DNA of 64,000 bases. Source: Phycisphaerales bacterium (GTDB lineage Bacteria > Planctomycetota > Phycisphaerae > Phycisphaerales > SM1A02). Position numbers and translations under genes: made by a program. Below are positions 52,412 to 62,191 of the stretch, piece by piece. The notes below the pieces were generated by a model. That model saw only the letters and a list, made by a program, of their open reading frames with translations. It made no database searches and was not told the origin of the DNA. Numbering within the stretch: the stretch's first letter is position 1; each line of letters opens with the position of its first letter. The DNA is taken from positions 1 to 64,000 of the forward strand of contig JABABS010000094.1 in the NCBI GenBank assembly GCA_014238125.1, in the 5' to 3' direction.

Positions 52412-52417
52412 TATAAT
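52412..52417 (+). promoter_or_regulatory. -10 box (TATAAT) of the MOSC gene
   Basis: A perfect TATAAT, 6 nt before the MOSC ATG, in a 23-bp divergent gap. Minus-strand TATACT (52410-52415) for the opposite gene overlaps it, so the two promoters share bases. No -35 match and no Shine-Dalgarno, consistent with a leaderless message. Confidence 0.55.
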
Positions 52418-52423
52418 TCGTTC

Positions 52424-52870
52424 ATGCCAACTCTAGTATCTGTAAACGTTTCTACTGGTGGAATTCCTAAACTTCCTGTAAAAATTTGCTCAGTAACCCT
52501 AGATGGCCTACAAGGAGATGGGCGAGATCATGATAAGCATGTCAAAAAAGACAGGGCGATTAGCTTAATAGATATTGAAATCCTCAATCAGCTCATAAAA
52601 GAGGGGTACAAAGTTTATCCCGGCGCTGTAGGTGAAAATTTCACTGTTGAAAAACTCAATGTGCAATCCCTTGAGCCGGGTGATCAACTCTCGTTTTCAG
52701 GGGGCTTAGTGATCGAACTTGTTGAATCTAGAAGACCGTGCTTTGTACTTGATACCCTTGGCGAGCAACTTAAAACAGATATTGTTGGGCGATGTGGATT
52801 CCTTGCAAAGGTACTCGTAGAGAATAATGTGACTCCCGGCGAAGCAATTACAGTTCTCAACAATAACTAA
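52424..52870 (+). CDS. MOSC domain protein
   Basis: 148 residues from the ATG at 52424; upstream in-frame starts lie inside the divergent gene. MOSC domain features: GLQGDGRDHDKHVKKDRAISLIDIEIL, YPGAVGENFTVEKLNVQSLEPGDQLSF and the conserved Cys in ESRRPCFVLDTLGEQLK. MOSC proteins bind or transfer sulfur to molybdenum cofactor. Its 3' neighbour is mobA (4 bp apart), so a cofactor role is likely. Confidence 0.9.
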   Translation: MPTLVSVNVSTGGIPKLPVKICSVTLDGLQGDGRDHDKHVKKDRAISLIDIEILNQLIKEGYKVYPGAVGENFTVEKLNVQSLEPGDQLSFSGGLVIELVESRRPCFVLDTLGEQLKTDIVGRCGFLAKVLVENNVTPGEAITVLNNN

Positions 52871-52874
52871 TCAA

Positions 52875-53429
52875 ATGTGGCCACACACCATTGCAATTTT
52901 AGTGGGTGGAAAAAGCAAACGGATGGGGGCACCTAAACACAAAATACCGACATCAACTGGCAAAACAATGATGGAGGCAATGCTTGAATTTGCAACTTCC
53001 ACTGCAGTTAACACGGTCATTGTTGGGGGTTCAATTAGTGGACAACGTTGTATAGATGACCGCCAACCTGGACTTGGACCAGTTGCTGGGCTTGAAGCGT
53101 TGCTCATATCAAACATCGATAAACGTTACTTAGTTGTTGGTTGCGACATGCCCTTGCTTAAAACAGAAACCGTGCAACCGCTCCTTATTACTGGAGATGC
53201 TGTAATTTTTTCTGGTAAAGAAGAGGATGACTTTCCAACACCGCTCCCTCTTGTCATCAGTTCAAATTGCAGAGCTAAATGCTCTGCATATTTAGAAAGC
53301 GGGGGGAGATCACTCCATGGTTTTCTTCGAGAACTTCGCACAACTCATATCAAAAGACCAAAAGGTATTGACCAACAACTAACAAGCATCAACACACCCG
53401 AACAACTCAACAATTGCGCCTTTGAATAA
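52875..53429 (+). CDS. mobA: Molybdenum cofactor guanylyltransferase MobA
   Basis: 184 residues. The GT-A nucleotidyltransferase start AILVGGKSKRMGAPKHKIP corresponds to the LAGGxSxRMGxxK motif; DRQPGLGPVAGLEALL and VGCDMPLLKTETVQPLL (metal Asp) follow. It adds GMP to molybdopterin to make the guanine dinucleotide form used by DMSO-reductase-family enzymes. It fits the convergent YdeP-like oxidoreductase, with which it overlaps by 51 bp at the 3' ends. Confidence 0.9.
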   Translation: MWPHTIAILVGGKSKRMGAPKHKIPTSTGKTMMEAMLEFATSTAVNTVIVGGSISGQRCIDDRQPGLGPVAGLEALLISNIDKRYLVVGCDMPLLKTETVQPLLITGDAVIFSGKEEDDFPTPLPLVISSNCRAKCSAYLESGGRSLHGFLRELRTTHIKRPKGIDQQLTSINTPEQLNNCAFE

Positions 53430-55538
53430 TGGCGTTTTAGATTCGTGGTCAATTTTAGTCGAAAGAAGAACGTTTGCTTCTGGAAAATACATTGCACAAT
53501 TTCCACGTTTAATATCAAACTCCCGAACAATTACTTTTAACTCTCCCGCATCTCCTCGTACGCAAACTAATTTGTTTTCTACAAATTCAAACTCAGCGAT
53601 ATCATCTGGATGCATTAAAACAATATCTCGCCTTGTTTGGTTTCGATAGACATCTTCTTCTTCATACACAACGGTGTTAAATTGCCCCTCACTACGAATT
53701 GTCATCAAACGTAACTGTTGTTTGGACAAAACATGGTGGGGCTTAGGGAGTACATCGTGCGCAATAACTTTGCCCGAGTTTGTAGCGAAAGTTGGCTTGT
53801 GGAAAGTTCTGCCTTCTATTTGGTGCTCTTCAACAGGGTCAAAGCCATCAACACACCTCGAAATCAATGTGCGGATTGAATCGTAGTTTTGAAATTGTTC
53901 CCATTGAATCCCGCCAATTGCCGTGTGTGCAAGTTCGGCTATCACCGAAACTTCGCTCCTTGGTCCAGAATGTCTCGGAACACCACCAGAACTTCGCCTA
54001 ACAAAATTAAACATTGACTCTTGTGTGGTAATTTGTTCCTCTTCATCACGAGCTAACACAGGAAGCACAACCGTCTCCATCCCCTTTCCCAAAAAGTGGC
54101 CACTGTTAAGCGTTGTTGACATGTACGAAATAAACTTTATTTTTGACATGGCATCAATTGCAAAACGTGTGTCTGGGTTTGAACCAAGTAGATTACCTCC
54201 TAGACACATCGCATAATCAATTTCTCCTCGGTGCGACGCCTGCATGCAAGCCATTGTGTCGCCCCGAAAACCAGCCTTTTCCTTTGGAAGCGTTATTTTT
54301 AGTTCACTTTCAATTGCTTCGGCCATTTTTCCTTTAAGAATTGGAACAACACCAACTGTTCCCATACCCTGAACGTTTGAATGACCTCGAAGGGGTAACA
54401 AACCAGCACCTTCGCGACCAATCATGCCCCGGGCAATAGCGGTATTGGCAATCATTCTTACACTGTCAGCACCCCCCTCGACGTGTGTAATACCCATCGC
54501 CCAACAAAAAATTGTTCCTGAAGATTTCGAATAAATACCACTTGTTTTTTCGATTGTGTCTTGATCAACTCCACATTGTTCTACGATCGAAGACCACGAT
54601 GTAACAGAAGCACGGCTAGCAACTGCATCAAAACCCTCTGTGTGCTCTTCTAAGAATTGGTCGTCAAACGTATCAGTTTCACCTAGGGATTTTATTATTC
54701 CTAAAAGAAATGCACTGTCGCCGCCAATATTTGGTTGCACGTACATATCAGAAATTGTTGATCCAAAAAGCAAACTGCGAAAATCACTTGGCACTTTAAA
54801 TTTGCAAAGACCTTGCTCTTTCATTGGGTTAACGACGATGACTTTTCCACCTCGGCGACGTATATCAACGAGCGTTTTAAGCAATCTTGGATGATTTGAC
54901 GCAGGGTTACATCCAATCAAAAACACAAGGTCGCATTTCTGTAAATCTTCTAAAACTACTGTCGCGGTTCCTGAACCAGTCACACTTGTTAGCCCAACAC
55001 CACTAGCTTGGTGGCAGTAAAACGAACAATTATTGACTTTGTTTGTTCCACGAACACGCGCTGCAAGTTGCAATAAGAAACCTGCTTCAATACTAGACCG
55101 GCCACTTAAATAATAAAACGACCTGTTGGGTTCAATCTTTTTGATTGAATTAGAAGTTCGACCAAGTGCATCATCCCACGACATTGGTTTATAATGTGTA
55201 TCGAGCGGTCCTGCAAAAATTGGGAAGACGAGTCTACCGCACGATTCAAGTTCACGAGGTGAAAATGCAGAAAGTTCTGCAATTGAATATCGTTCAAAAA
55301 ATTCAGGCGTTATTGCTCCCTGCATATCCGCAGCCATAGCTTGCACGGATTTTTTACAAAACTCTGGAAATTTTCCCGTCTCATTCACCATGCCACCACG
55401 CTGGCCACCCATTCCAAGTCCGCATGTTTTACATGCATTTGGTGATCGCATCGCTTTCCACATTGCGAATAAACCGCCTGCGTTTAGAGACTTTCTTAGT
55501 ACATACAAGATTGAACGAAAGCCACCTTGAGCTTTCAT
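53379..55538 (-). CDS. Molybdopterin oxidoreductase, FdhF/YdeP-like
   Basis: 719 residues. The N-terminal GGFRSILYVLRKSL stretch and CKTC (Cys36, Cys39) with further Cys61 and Cys100 suggest an iron-sulfur site. The molybdenum ligand is probably Cys175 in NNCSFYCHQASG (Cys-His, where FdhF has Sec-His). Other family pieces are LIGCNPASNHPRLLKTLVDIRRRGGKVIVVNP, FCWAMGITHVEGGADSVRMIANTAIARGMIGREGAGLLPLRGHSNVQG and a C-terminal molydopterin-binding domain (DIVLMHPDDIAEFEFVENKLVCVRGDAG). No Tat signal, so cytoplasmic. The substrate is unknown; YdeP relatives are linked with acid resistance in E. coli. Last gene of the ispE operon. Confidence 0.88.
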   Translation of the reverse strand: MKAQGGFRSILYVLRKSLNAGGLFAMWKAMRSPNACKTCGLGMGGQRGGMVNETGKFPEFCKKSVQAMAADMQGAITPEFFERYSIAELSAFSPRELESCGRLVFPIFAGPLDTHYKPMSWDDALGRTSNSIKKIEPNRSFYYLSGRSSIEAGFLLQLAARVRGTNKVNNCSFYCHQASGVGLTSVTGSGTATVVLEDLQKCDLVFLIGCNPASNHPRLLKTLVDIRRRGGKVIVVNPMKEQGLCKFKVPSDFRSLLFGSTISDMYVQPNIGGDSAFLLGIIKSLGETDTFDDQFLEEHTEGFDAVASRASVTSWSSIVEQCGVDQDTIEKTSGIYSKSSGTIFCWAMGITHVEGGADSVRMIANTAIARGMIGREGAGLLPLRGHSNVQGMGTVGVVPILKGKMAEAIESELKITLPKEKAGFRGDTMACMQASHRGEIDYAMCLGGNLLGSNPDTRFAIDAMSKIKFISYMSTTLNSGHFLGKGMETVVLPVLARDEEEQITTQESMFNFVRRSSGGVPRHSGPRSEVSVIAELAHTAIGGIQWEQFQNYDSIRTLISRCVDGFDPVEEHQIEGRTFHKPTFATNSGKVIAHDVLPKPHHVLSKQQLRLMTIRSEGQFNTVVYEEEDVYRNQTRRDIVLMHPDDIAEFEFVENKLVCVRGDAGELKVIVREFDIKRGNCAMYFPEANVLLSTKIDHESKTPLFKGAIVELFGCVDAC

Positions 55539-57241
55539 TCTGCGTGTTGATCCAATGCTACTTCTACTGCTTTCATCAAAGTACCCACCATCTGTGCAGT
55601 AAAATCAAACTGCAATCCAGTTGTTTCAAAAAGTTCAGGAAGCGGTTTACTTGCACCAAGTTTTAAACCTTCTTTGTATAAAGCGAGTGCTTCTTTTGGA
55701 TTATTGCAATAGTTCAACCACAGTTGCAATGCGCCAAGTTGCGCAATGCCATATTCAATGTAATAAAAAGGAACTTCAAATGGGTGGAGTTGCCGATGCC
55801 ACACCGCCTCTTGTTCTTCTTCAAGCCCAGACCAATCAATATTACCTCCGAATCGTTTGTCAATTTCTAGCCACTGAGCAGTTCGCTCTTCTCGTGTATG
55901 TTCTGGGTTTAAGTAAATCCAATGCTGAAATGCATCAATAGTTGCAACCCATGCAAGTGTTGAAACAATACCTTCTAGGTGTTTTCGTATAGCTCGTTTC
56001 GTTTCTTCTTTAGAATAAAACTCACCCAAGAATGGATATGCAAGCGATTCCATACTCATTGATGCAACTTCGGCAAATTCAAGTGGCGCACCACGATACC
56101 AAACTAGGTCGTCATGCCGACACAACATGTAATGAAATGCGTGACCTGCTTCATGCACCATCGTATCGAGATCACGCGGAAGACTCGCAGCATTCATAAA
56201 TATAAATGGTTTTCGTTGTCTATCTCGGCTCGCCTGATATCCACCGGGCGCCTTCCCCTTACGAGAATCAAGGTCGAGGGAATAACCTCCATCTCGCATG
56301 GAATCAAACATAACACCGAGTTCACCATCCATTTTATAAAACAACTTTGAAGTTTTTTCAATGAGATCATCAGCGTTTTCAAATGGTTTAAGTGCAGAGT
56401 GACCATGCGGATCAACCGCTAAATCCCAGGGCCGAATCGAATCAACACCAAGCGCTACTTTGCGTTCTTCTGCAAGTTTTCGAACAATAGGCATGCATGT
56501 TTTTTCTATCGCATCGTGAAAAGCAATGCAATCTTCTGGTGTGTAATCAAAACGATGCTTCACTGCAAACATATATCCTCTGTAATCCTCAAAATCCGCG
56601 TTAGTTGCAGATGCGTGACGAATTTTTACCATCTTGTCAAATATGCCATCAATGTTTTCTCTATCTTGCAATCTTCTTTCAGCAACTGCACGCCAAGATG
56701 CTTCTCGAGTGGAACGATCTTGTTCTTGTTGGTACACACCCATTTGTGGCATGGTTTTTTCTTCGCCGTCGAATTCAACCATCATTGCCCCGCAAAGTTC
56801 TGCGTATTCCTGACCAAGTTTTGTGTCTTCGGTTTGAAGTGGAACATTTTTTTCTCGGAAAATTTCAACATCTGCAAACCAGTCTCGCAGTAATACGGCA
56901 TACCGTTGTTTATCTAGGTCTTTGACGTGGGGGCACGAAACCACTTTTTTATTTAATTCAAACCCAACCTTTGTCAATTCAGGCTCTACGGTTTCAACAA
57001 AATGGAGGAAACTTGCTTTGGCTTCTTCGTCTTCTGTATTACATGTCATTGCAATGTAGAGATTTGACCCAGCCTCAGCGGCGGCTGCATCTAGTTCACT
57101 GCGATCAAGTAAGAACTGTTTTAAGCAGCCCGAACATTTAAACTCGCGATCAATGAGTTGTTGGTAATAAGGTTGCAAATTTTCCCATATTGATGCATCA
57201 ATATCAGCAGGTACAAATTCGGTCATCATCATTGTTGTCAT
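55535..57241 (-). CDS. M3-family oligoendopeptidase
   Basis: 568 residues. Zinc motif HEAGHAFHYML (HExxH) near residue 380 with a downstream Glu in APLEFAEVASMSMESLAYPF, typical of the oligoendopeptidase F branch of M3. The C-terminal helical part (QLHPFEVPFYYIEYGIAQLGALQLWLNY) contains the substrate-binding His/Tyr pattern. It degrades short peptides in the cytoplasm. It overlaps ispE and the oxidoreductase gene by 4 bp on each side (ATGA). Confidence 0.92.
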   Translation of the reverse strand: MTTMMMTEFVPADIDASIWENLQPYYQQLIDREFKCSGCLKQFLLDRSELDAAAAEAGSNLYIAMTCNTEDEEAKASFLHFVETVEPELTKVGFELNKKVVSCPHVKDLDKQRYAVLLRDWFADVEIFREKNVPLQTEDTKLGQEYAELCGAMMVEFDGEEKTMPQMGVYQQEQDRSTREASWRAVAERRLQDRENIDGIFDKMVKIRHASATNADFEDYRGYMFAVKHRFDYTPEDCIAFHDAIEKTCMPIVRKLAEERKVALGVDSIRPWDLAVDPHGHSALKPFENADDLIEKTSKLFYKMDGELGVMFDSMRDGGYSLDLDSRKGKAPGGYQASRDRQRKPFIFMNAASLPRDLDTMVHEAGHAFHYMLCRHDDLVWYRGAPLEFAEVASMSMESLAYPFLGEFYSKEETKRAIRKHLEGIVSTLAWVATIDAFQHWIYLNPEHTREERTAQWLEIDKRFGGNIDWSGLEEEQEAVWHRQLHPFEVPFYYIEYGIAQLGALQLWLNYCNNPKEALALYKEGLKLGASKPLPELFETTGLQFDFTAQMVGTLMKAVEVALDQHAE

Positions 57242-58113
57242 TCTGTTTTCTCCAGTTCCTTAGTTGGAACAAATGTTTGGGTCGTAATTGCGACAAGCCC
57301 AGTTTTTTCTTCAATTGCAAGAGCGAGTACTTTTGCATGCGTTGGATTATCGCAGATCACGAACATGCTTGAACCACTCCCTGATAAATGCACTTCGGTC
57401 TCTGCAATCTTATGCACTTGTTCCATATCAATGGCTAATTGTTCTGTGCTTGCTTTCGCAGCAGAGGTTAAATCATTAAAAATATCGCCATTACGGGCAC
57501 GCTCAATATCAAGATATCCCTCTGAAAGATCATCAAACGCGTCGTAAACTTCGCCCGTTGCACAGCCGTAGGGGGGCAGAATCATAACAATTGCCAGATC
57601 AACATCTTCTAAGAGTTCAAGTTTCTCCCCAAAACCAGATACAAGCTGGGTTCCACCATCTAATAGAAATGGAACATCAGAACCGATGTCTGGGGCAATG
57701 GTCTGTAAATCAACATCAAGATCAAATAGTGCAACGGTTGCTCGAAGCATGGCTGCTGCATCAGAAGAACCGCCACCGAGCCCAGCACCAACGGGGATTC
57801 GTTTGTCTAGTTTTAATTGCACCGGCAGCGTTTTTCCAACCTTTGCTTCAAGGTGCCGATGCGCCCTAACCGCCAAATCACTCGTTATTGGCCAATCAAT
57901 GGGGGTTTTGCGAGGTGCATCCTCATGCCAAAGGATGGCGTACCTTGACATATCGCCTTCGTCGAGCCGTGTTACGCTCAAATCGTCACAAAAATCAACT
58001 GTTGTCATCACCGATGCGATAGGGTGCATCATTGAAAAAGACGCATCAGGGGAACCCACTGATAAAGACATATTAATTTTTGCAGCTGCCTTTATTTCAA
58101 TTTTCTTGCGCAT
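57238..58113 (-). CDS. ispE: 4-diphosphocytidyl-2-C-methyl-D-erythritol kinase
   Basis: 291 residues. GHMP kinase: KAAAKINMSLSVGSP opening, ATP-binding PVGAGLGGGSSDAAAML near 108-124 and a late LSGSGSSMFVICD glycine loop. It phosphorylates CDP-methylerythritol in the MEP pathway, upstream of IspF (3.1-3.6 kb). It is the first gene of ispE - M3 peptidase - oxidoreductase. A TATCCT box lies 9 nt before the ATG. Confidence 0.93.
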   Translation of the reverse strand: MRKKIEIKAAAKINMSLSVGSPDASFSMMHPIASVMTTVDFCDDLSVTRLDEGDMSRYAILWHEDAPRKTPIDWPITSDLAVRAHRHLEAKVGKTLPVQLKLDKRIPVGAGLGGGSSDAAAMLRATVALFDLDVDLQTIAPDIGSDVPFLLDGGTQLVSGFGEKLELLEDVDLAIVMILPPYGCATGEVYDAFDDLSEGYLDIERARNGDIFNDLTSAAKASTEQLAIDMEQVHKIAETEVHLSGSGSSMFVICDNPTHAKVLALAIEEKTGLVAITTQTFVPTKELEKTE

Positions 58114-58193
58114 AATTCGTTAAGGATACCAATCCCTCAAGTGTCAGGTGCTTAATTCAGGCCAAATGCAATGAATCAAACTTGACCTGGCCA

Positions 58194-58223
58194 CAGGGGT
58201 CAGATCCAACGGCGGGTCCCCTG
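58194..58223. repeat. Imperfect hairpin in the ispE / AsmA-like intergenic gap
   Basis: CAGGGG (58194-58199) pairs with CCCCTG (58218-58223), extended inside by ATCC/GGGT with a 6-nt loop. It lies 31 bp ahead of the AsmA-like gene start and could be in its leader or an operator. The evidence is structural only. Confidence 0.35.
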
Positions 58224-58254
58224 AGAACACGCAAACCGTTACGATTCACACTTC

Positions 58255-60948
58255 ATGTCGAAGAAGAGAAAATTTCTGGTTTTCTGTGTTCTGGCGCTAG
58301 TAACAATCGGTATCGGTGCCTCTATTACCATTCCCATCTTTGCACAAAAAATGATCCGGCAAGCAGTTGAAGTTGATGGCACAACTGTGGAAAATATTTC
58401 TGTGGGGTGGACTGGTCCACAGGTGTTAACCGGAGTACATTTTGTTCATGATGACTCAACTGCCGATCTCAACATCGAAGTAGAAAACGGGCTTATTTCT
58501 TTACTGCTGAATTCAAAACCAATCAAAGCTGCGATCACCGGCGATGGGGTCGTTGTGATTCCAGTTGCAACAGAAAAAATCAAAATTGTCACTACAACAC
58601 CTTCACCCAACTCGGCTTCACAAAAAAAAGAACCGTTTGTTTTTCCAAAAATTAATCTCACTTTGTCTCTTGATACATTGACTGTTGAATATGAAGAACC
58701 GCTCTTCTATAACAATGTCACCGCATCACTTGATATCGATCCGGGACATCACTTTGCAGCCGAAGTAAACGCTGAGACATTACTTGGTGGATTTATAGAA
58801 GCATCTTGTACATCGCCTTCCCTCATCAATGCAGCAGGTTTGATTGATCTCCAAGGAGGCGGTGCACTAACAATAGGAATTAGCAACGCACAACTTCCGA
58901 CAATTAACGGTATACGCGGCTGGACCATCAAAAAGTTTATCGGTGCAATTTCCTCGCCCAACATGACTGAATCATTTAATGTTGGTATGAACGGCTCTCT
59001 TACAGAATACGATCAAGAGCGTGGAACTATGTTTTGCAAAACCCAATTTGTAAAATCAAACACAAAAGATGCGTTTACTTTTGGGGAGTGGGCAATCATA
59101 GGCACAGCAAACGTGTCAGATGTTCCAACATCAATCCTTGCCGCTTTCCTTGATTCGGTGCAAGTTAATACTTTTCGGGACCTTGGCCCTACCATGAGTG
59201 CAAAACTTAGTCGAAATGGTAAAGATGAACCAACGAGCGCAACATTTAGTGCTCGAGACCTACGCATCGCTGCCTCACTAAATGCAACCGACGGAACAAT
59301 GACTGACGTTGACGTTAATGCAAACATCCACAGTGAATTTCTTGAAACACTCACGGAAGGAAGCGTGTCGGGCAATCCAACAATTACAATCCGCCTCGAT
59401 ACATTCAGTCCAACGGGCTTAACAAACGACGCATTAGTTGGCAACGTCGAAGTCAACGGTGAACTTTTACACCTTCCATCTAATACAACTGTGAATTTCA
59501 TCAAGGCCACTTTACAAGCCGATGTTCTTGATCGCACACTTTCAACAAGTGGCACGGCAAAATTAAATGCAACCAATTCTGCATTTACGGCGAAACTATA
59601 TTCTCCAAACAAAAACAAACTCGATGGAATTGATGACCTTTGGAAAACAATTATTGATCAGCTTCCCCGTGGTAAGGGCGAGATAACGCTGGCGAACATT
59701 CCCTCAACAATATTTGAATCCTACATCACAGATGATAGAATTGTTATAAAAAGGGATATTGGAAAAACGATACACACAACCGCAATACTGGATTGGAGTA
59801 GCATTGATCTATCAATGCATAGTTCAAAAATAAACGGTTCGTGCAATGTGGTTTTAGAAGGCGACCAAATCCACTCCTTAAAAAATATAGAATTAACCGC
59901 AGCAATCGATAAACAACTTGCAACATCATTTACAAAAACAAACATTGGATCAATTACAACCCTCCGTTTCAAAGCCCCAACAGTAGACATTGAAGGTAAT
60001 GCAACTTTCGATCTAGTGTTTGATATTGGAAATCAACACACCGTTGTACGTGGAAAAACGAATAAAACAAGTGATGGATTAAATTTACATGTGGCAGCAA
60101 CAGGTATTGACACCCACTTACTCGAAGCGTTCTGTAATACTGATGGTATTTTGTTTGATACGCTTGGATCACCAATTTCGGTAGAGGTTATTGGAGAGAA
60201 TATCTTTGAAAAACCGCGATTTAAAGCAGGGGGAACTTCACCAAACGCTGCATTTGAAACGAATCTGACTTTTTTAAATGGAAAAATTGAAACGGTTGAA
60301 AAAACATATACAGACGCTGAATTACAACTTTCTAGAAATTTAACACAACATTTACTCAAAGACCTCGGCCCCGTGCTCTCGGACATTCGTTCTGTCAACA
60401 AGCCCATTCGGTTTCGGGTTGCAAACGCAAGTGTTCCATTAGACGGAAATCTTAGGGAACTCAACGCCGATATTACAATTGATATTGGTGAAGTTGCCCT
60501 CGATAGTGGCTCACTCACAATGCAACTTCTTCCACTGTTCAAATCCAGTCACGTTGATGTCATTCGGGGTTACTTTGAACCTATCGAAATGCGGATTCGA
60601 AATGGCGTCATTTCTTACAAAGAATTCAAACTTAAACTCGATAATAAATACAACATTCCATATTCTGGAACAATTAATTTAGTAAACAGAAAACTACATT
60701 TAAAATCTGCAATCCCTCTCACTGGTCTCGGTTATTCCATAAAAGAACTGCGAGGCCTTGCAACTGACATTGATGTACCCATTCTTATTACTGGGACGAT
60801 TGAAAACCCAGTTGCAAAAGTGGATCCCGACTTTGACCTTGTACAAATATTACTTTCAAGCGGGGTAGGAAATCTTTTAGACAATGCACTTGGCGGGGAT
60901 AGAGAAGTACCAAATCCTCTGGATTTGATTGAAGAGTTGTTTAAGTAA
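58255..60948 (+). CDS. AsmA-like large envelope protein
   Basis: 897 residues. One N-terminal membrane helix (about 8-30, FLVFCVLALVTIGIGASITIPIFA) anchors a long beta-rich body made of alternating strands with many Asp/Asn/Thr turns, as in AsmA/TamB-type bridge proteins. The C-terminal part (LNSGSLTMQLLPLF-like, MRIRNGVISYKEFKLKLDNKYNIPYSGTINLVNRKLHLKSAIPLTGLGYSIKELRG, VPILITGTIENPVAKVDPDFDLVQILLSSGVGNLLDNAL) fits the AsmA C-terminal pattern. Such proteins are thought to carry lipids between membranes. The role here is inferred from architecture. Confidence 0.72.
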   Translation: MSKKRKFLVFCVLALVTIGIGASITIPIFAQKMIRQAVEVDGTTVENISVGWTGPQVLTGVHFVHDDSTADLNIEVENGLISLLLNSKPIKAAITGDGVVVIPVATEKIKIVTTTPSPNSASQKKEPFVFPKINLTLSLDTLTVEYEEPLFYNNVTASLDIDPGHHFAAEVNAETLLGGFIEASCTSPSLINAAGLIDLQGGGALTIGISNAQLPTINGIRGWTIKKFIGAISSPNMTESFNVGMNGSLTEYDQERGTMFCKTQFVKSNTKDAFTFGEWAIIGTANVSDVPTSILAAFLDSVQVNTFRDLGPTMSAKLSRNGKDEPTSATFSARDLRIAASLNATDGTMTDVDVNANIHSEFLETLTEGSVSGNPTITIRLDTFSPTGLTNDALVGNVEVNGELLHLPSNTTVNFIKATLQADVLDRTLSTSGTAKLNATNSAFTAKLYSPNKNKLDGIDDLWKTIIDQLPRGKGEITLANIPSTIFESYITDDRIVIKRDIGKTIHTTAILDWSSIDLSMHSSKINGSCNVVLEGDQIHSLKNIELTAAIDKQLATSFTKTNIGSITTLRFKAPTVDIEGNATFDLVFDIGNQHTVVRGKTNKTSDGLNLHVAATGIDTHLLEAFCNTDGILFDTLGSPISVEVIGENIFEKPRFKAGGTSPNAAFETNLTFLNGKIETVEKTYTDAELQLSRNLTQHLLKDLGPVLSDIRSVNKPIRFRVANASVPLDGNLRELNADITIDIGEVALDSGSLTMQLLPLFKSSHVDVIRGYFEPIEMRIRNGVISYKEFKLKLDNKYNIPYSGTINLVNRKLHLKSAIPLTGLGYSIKELRGLATDIDVPILITGTIENPVAKVDPDFDLVQILLSSGVGNLLDNALGGDREVPNPLDLIEELFK

Positions 60949-60960
60949 TCATTGGTTGAC

Positions 60961-62121
60961 TTATCTAAACATTCGTTCAAACATGCTATAAACCAACAGC
61001 ACAAAGTACATTACAAGTGGATAAAAACCTGCAATCAGCAAAAACAATAGTGGCTTCTCCCAGCCAGACATGTTTGTGAGTGCCACTACCTCATCAGCCC
61101 GCCAGAGGTGATACAAGGCAATGCTTCCCTGAAGAACGCCTATCGCACTACAACTTGCTAGAACAAATGGGCTTAGGAGTAATCCCGCTTTGGCAACAAG
61201 GGCAACAAGTCCAAACGCTTCCTCTGTTGAAGTAACTGTTTCTATTTCAACATTTGTAATTGATGGGCTCAACACAAGCCCCGCAGCAAGAACAGTTGCA
61301 AGGAGCGCTAACACACCGTAAATAATTGTCCAAATAACACTTTCTGTTCCACCGGTGAGTAAAAATGCTGAGAGTATCGATCCAACCAACATCGCCAAAC
61401 CAGCAGTTAAAATCATCAAACCAAGCATATCTAATGGTTGGTGACCTCGGACAGATGTGGGGGTACTTGCAACTAAACGTTGACCTGCATGCCGGCACTT
61501 TCCTGCTGCAATACTCCCAATAATAATCGCTGCTGCAAAGGAAGCCGCTGTTAGAAGCGGGTCTGGCGATTGAGGGTTTTTATATACGAGATAGGTAAAG
61601 ACAGCCAAAATAACAACGGCGATGTATTGAAGGATGACTCCGTATTTTTGAATAGAGTCAGCGTTATTAATAAAAATACTACGACGCAAGTAATTTTGAG
61701 TAGCAAAAATTGTTGCCCGTTTAAGATCTGACCTTGCTTGATCTGGTTCTATCGAACTTAGATCTTCGTCCATGGAATCATCAACAGAATCAATATCGTC
61801 ATCAAGCGTGTCGCTTTCGAGATCAACACTTGTATCATCGGGATTTTGTGCAACCGCGTTAAAACCTGTTTGATCAGCTGAATCCGGACTGATCACAAAA
61901 GAGACTTCTGTTGGTTCTTTTGTTCTTTTGGGTGTTGTGGCTGTCTCTTTTAGGTCTTCCGACAATTTAGAAACAGATCCAACAGGGTGCCATTCTCTTG
62001 TACCTGTTTGTCGCATTTCATCAGAAGGTTTCACTTCACCCGAACGGATTCCTTGCTTCAACTGGCGCTTTGTAAATACGCCAATTTCGTCACCTTCGCG
62101 CTGAATAACATATGTTTTCAT
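60961..62121 (-). CDS. GYF-domain membrane protein with six predicted helices
   Basis: 386 residues. Residues 1-55 match a bacterial GYF_2 domain (YVIQREGDEIGVFTKRQLKQGIRSGEVKPSDEMRQTGTREWHPVGSV). A Ser/Asp/Glu-rich acidic linker (about 60-130) follows, then six hydrophobic helices (from about 158 to the end). The GYF domain presumably binds Pro-rich or acidic peptides in the cytoplasm. It is convergent with the AsmA-like gene, 12 bp apart. No function is known for this architecture. Confidence 0.75.
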   Translation of the reverse strand: MKTYVIQREGDEIGVFTKRQLKQGIRSGEVKPSDEMRQTGTREWHPVGSVSKLSEDLKETATTPKRTKEPTEVSFVISPDSADQTGFNAVAQNPDDTSVDLESDTLDDDIDSVDDSMDEDLSSIEPDQARSDLKRATIFATQNYLRRSIFINNADSIQKYGVILQYIAVVILAVFTYLVYKNPQSPDPLLTAASFAAAIIIGSIAAGKCRHAGQRLVASTPTSVRGHQPLDMLGLMILTAGLAMLVGSILSAFLLTGGTESVIWTIIYGVLALLATVLAAGLVLSPSITNVEIETVTSTEEAFGLVALVAKAGLLLSPFVLASCSAIGVLQGSIALYHLWRADEVVALTNMSGWEKPLLFLLIAGFYPLVMYFVLLVYSMFERMFR

Positions 62122-62191
62122 ATTTGATATTCCACCTAACTACTCCACCAGAGATTCACTTTATCTAAGAAGTGTATACTAGCAAATACTT

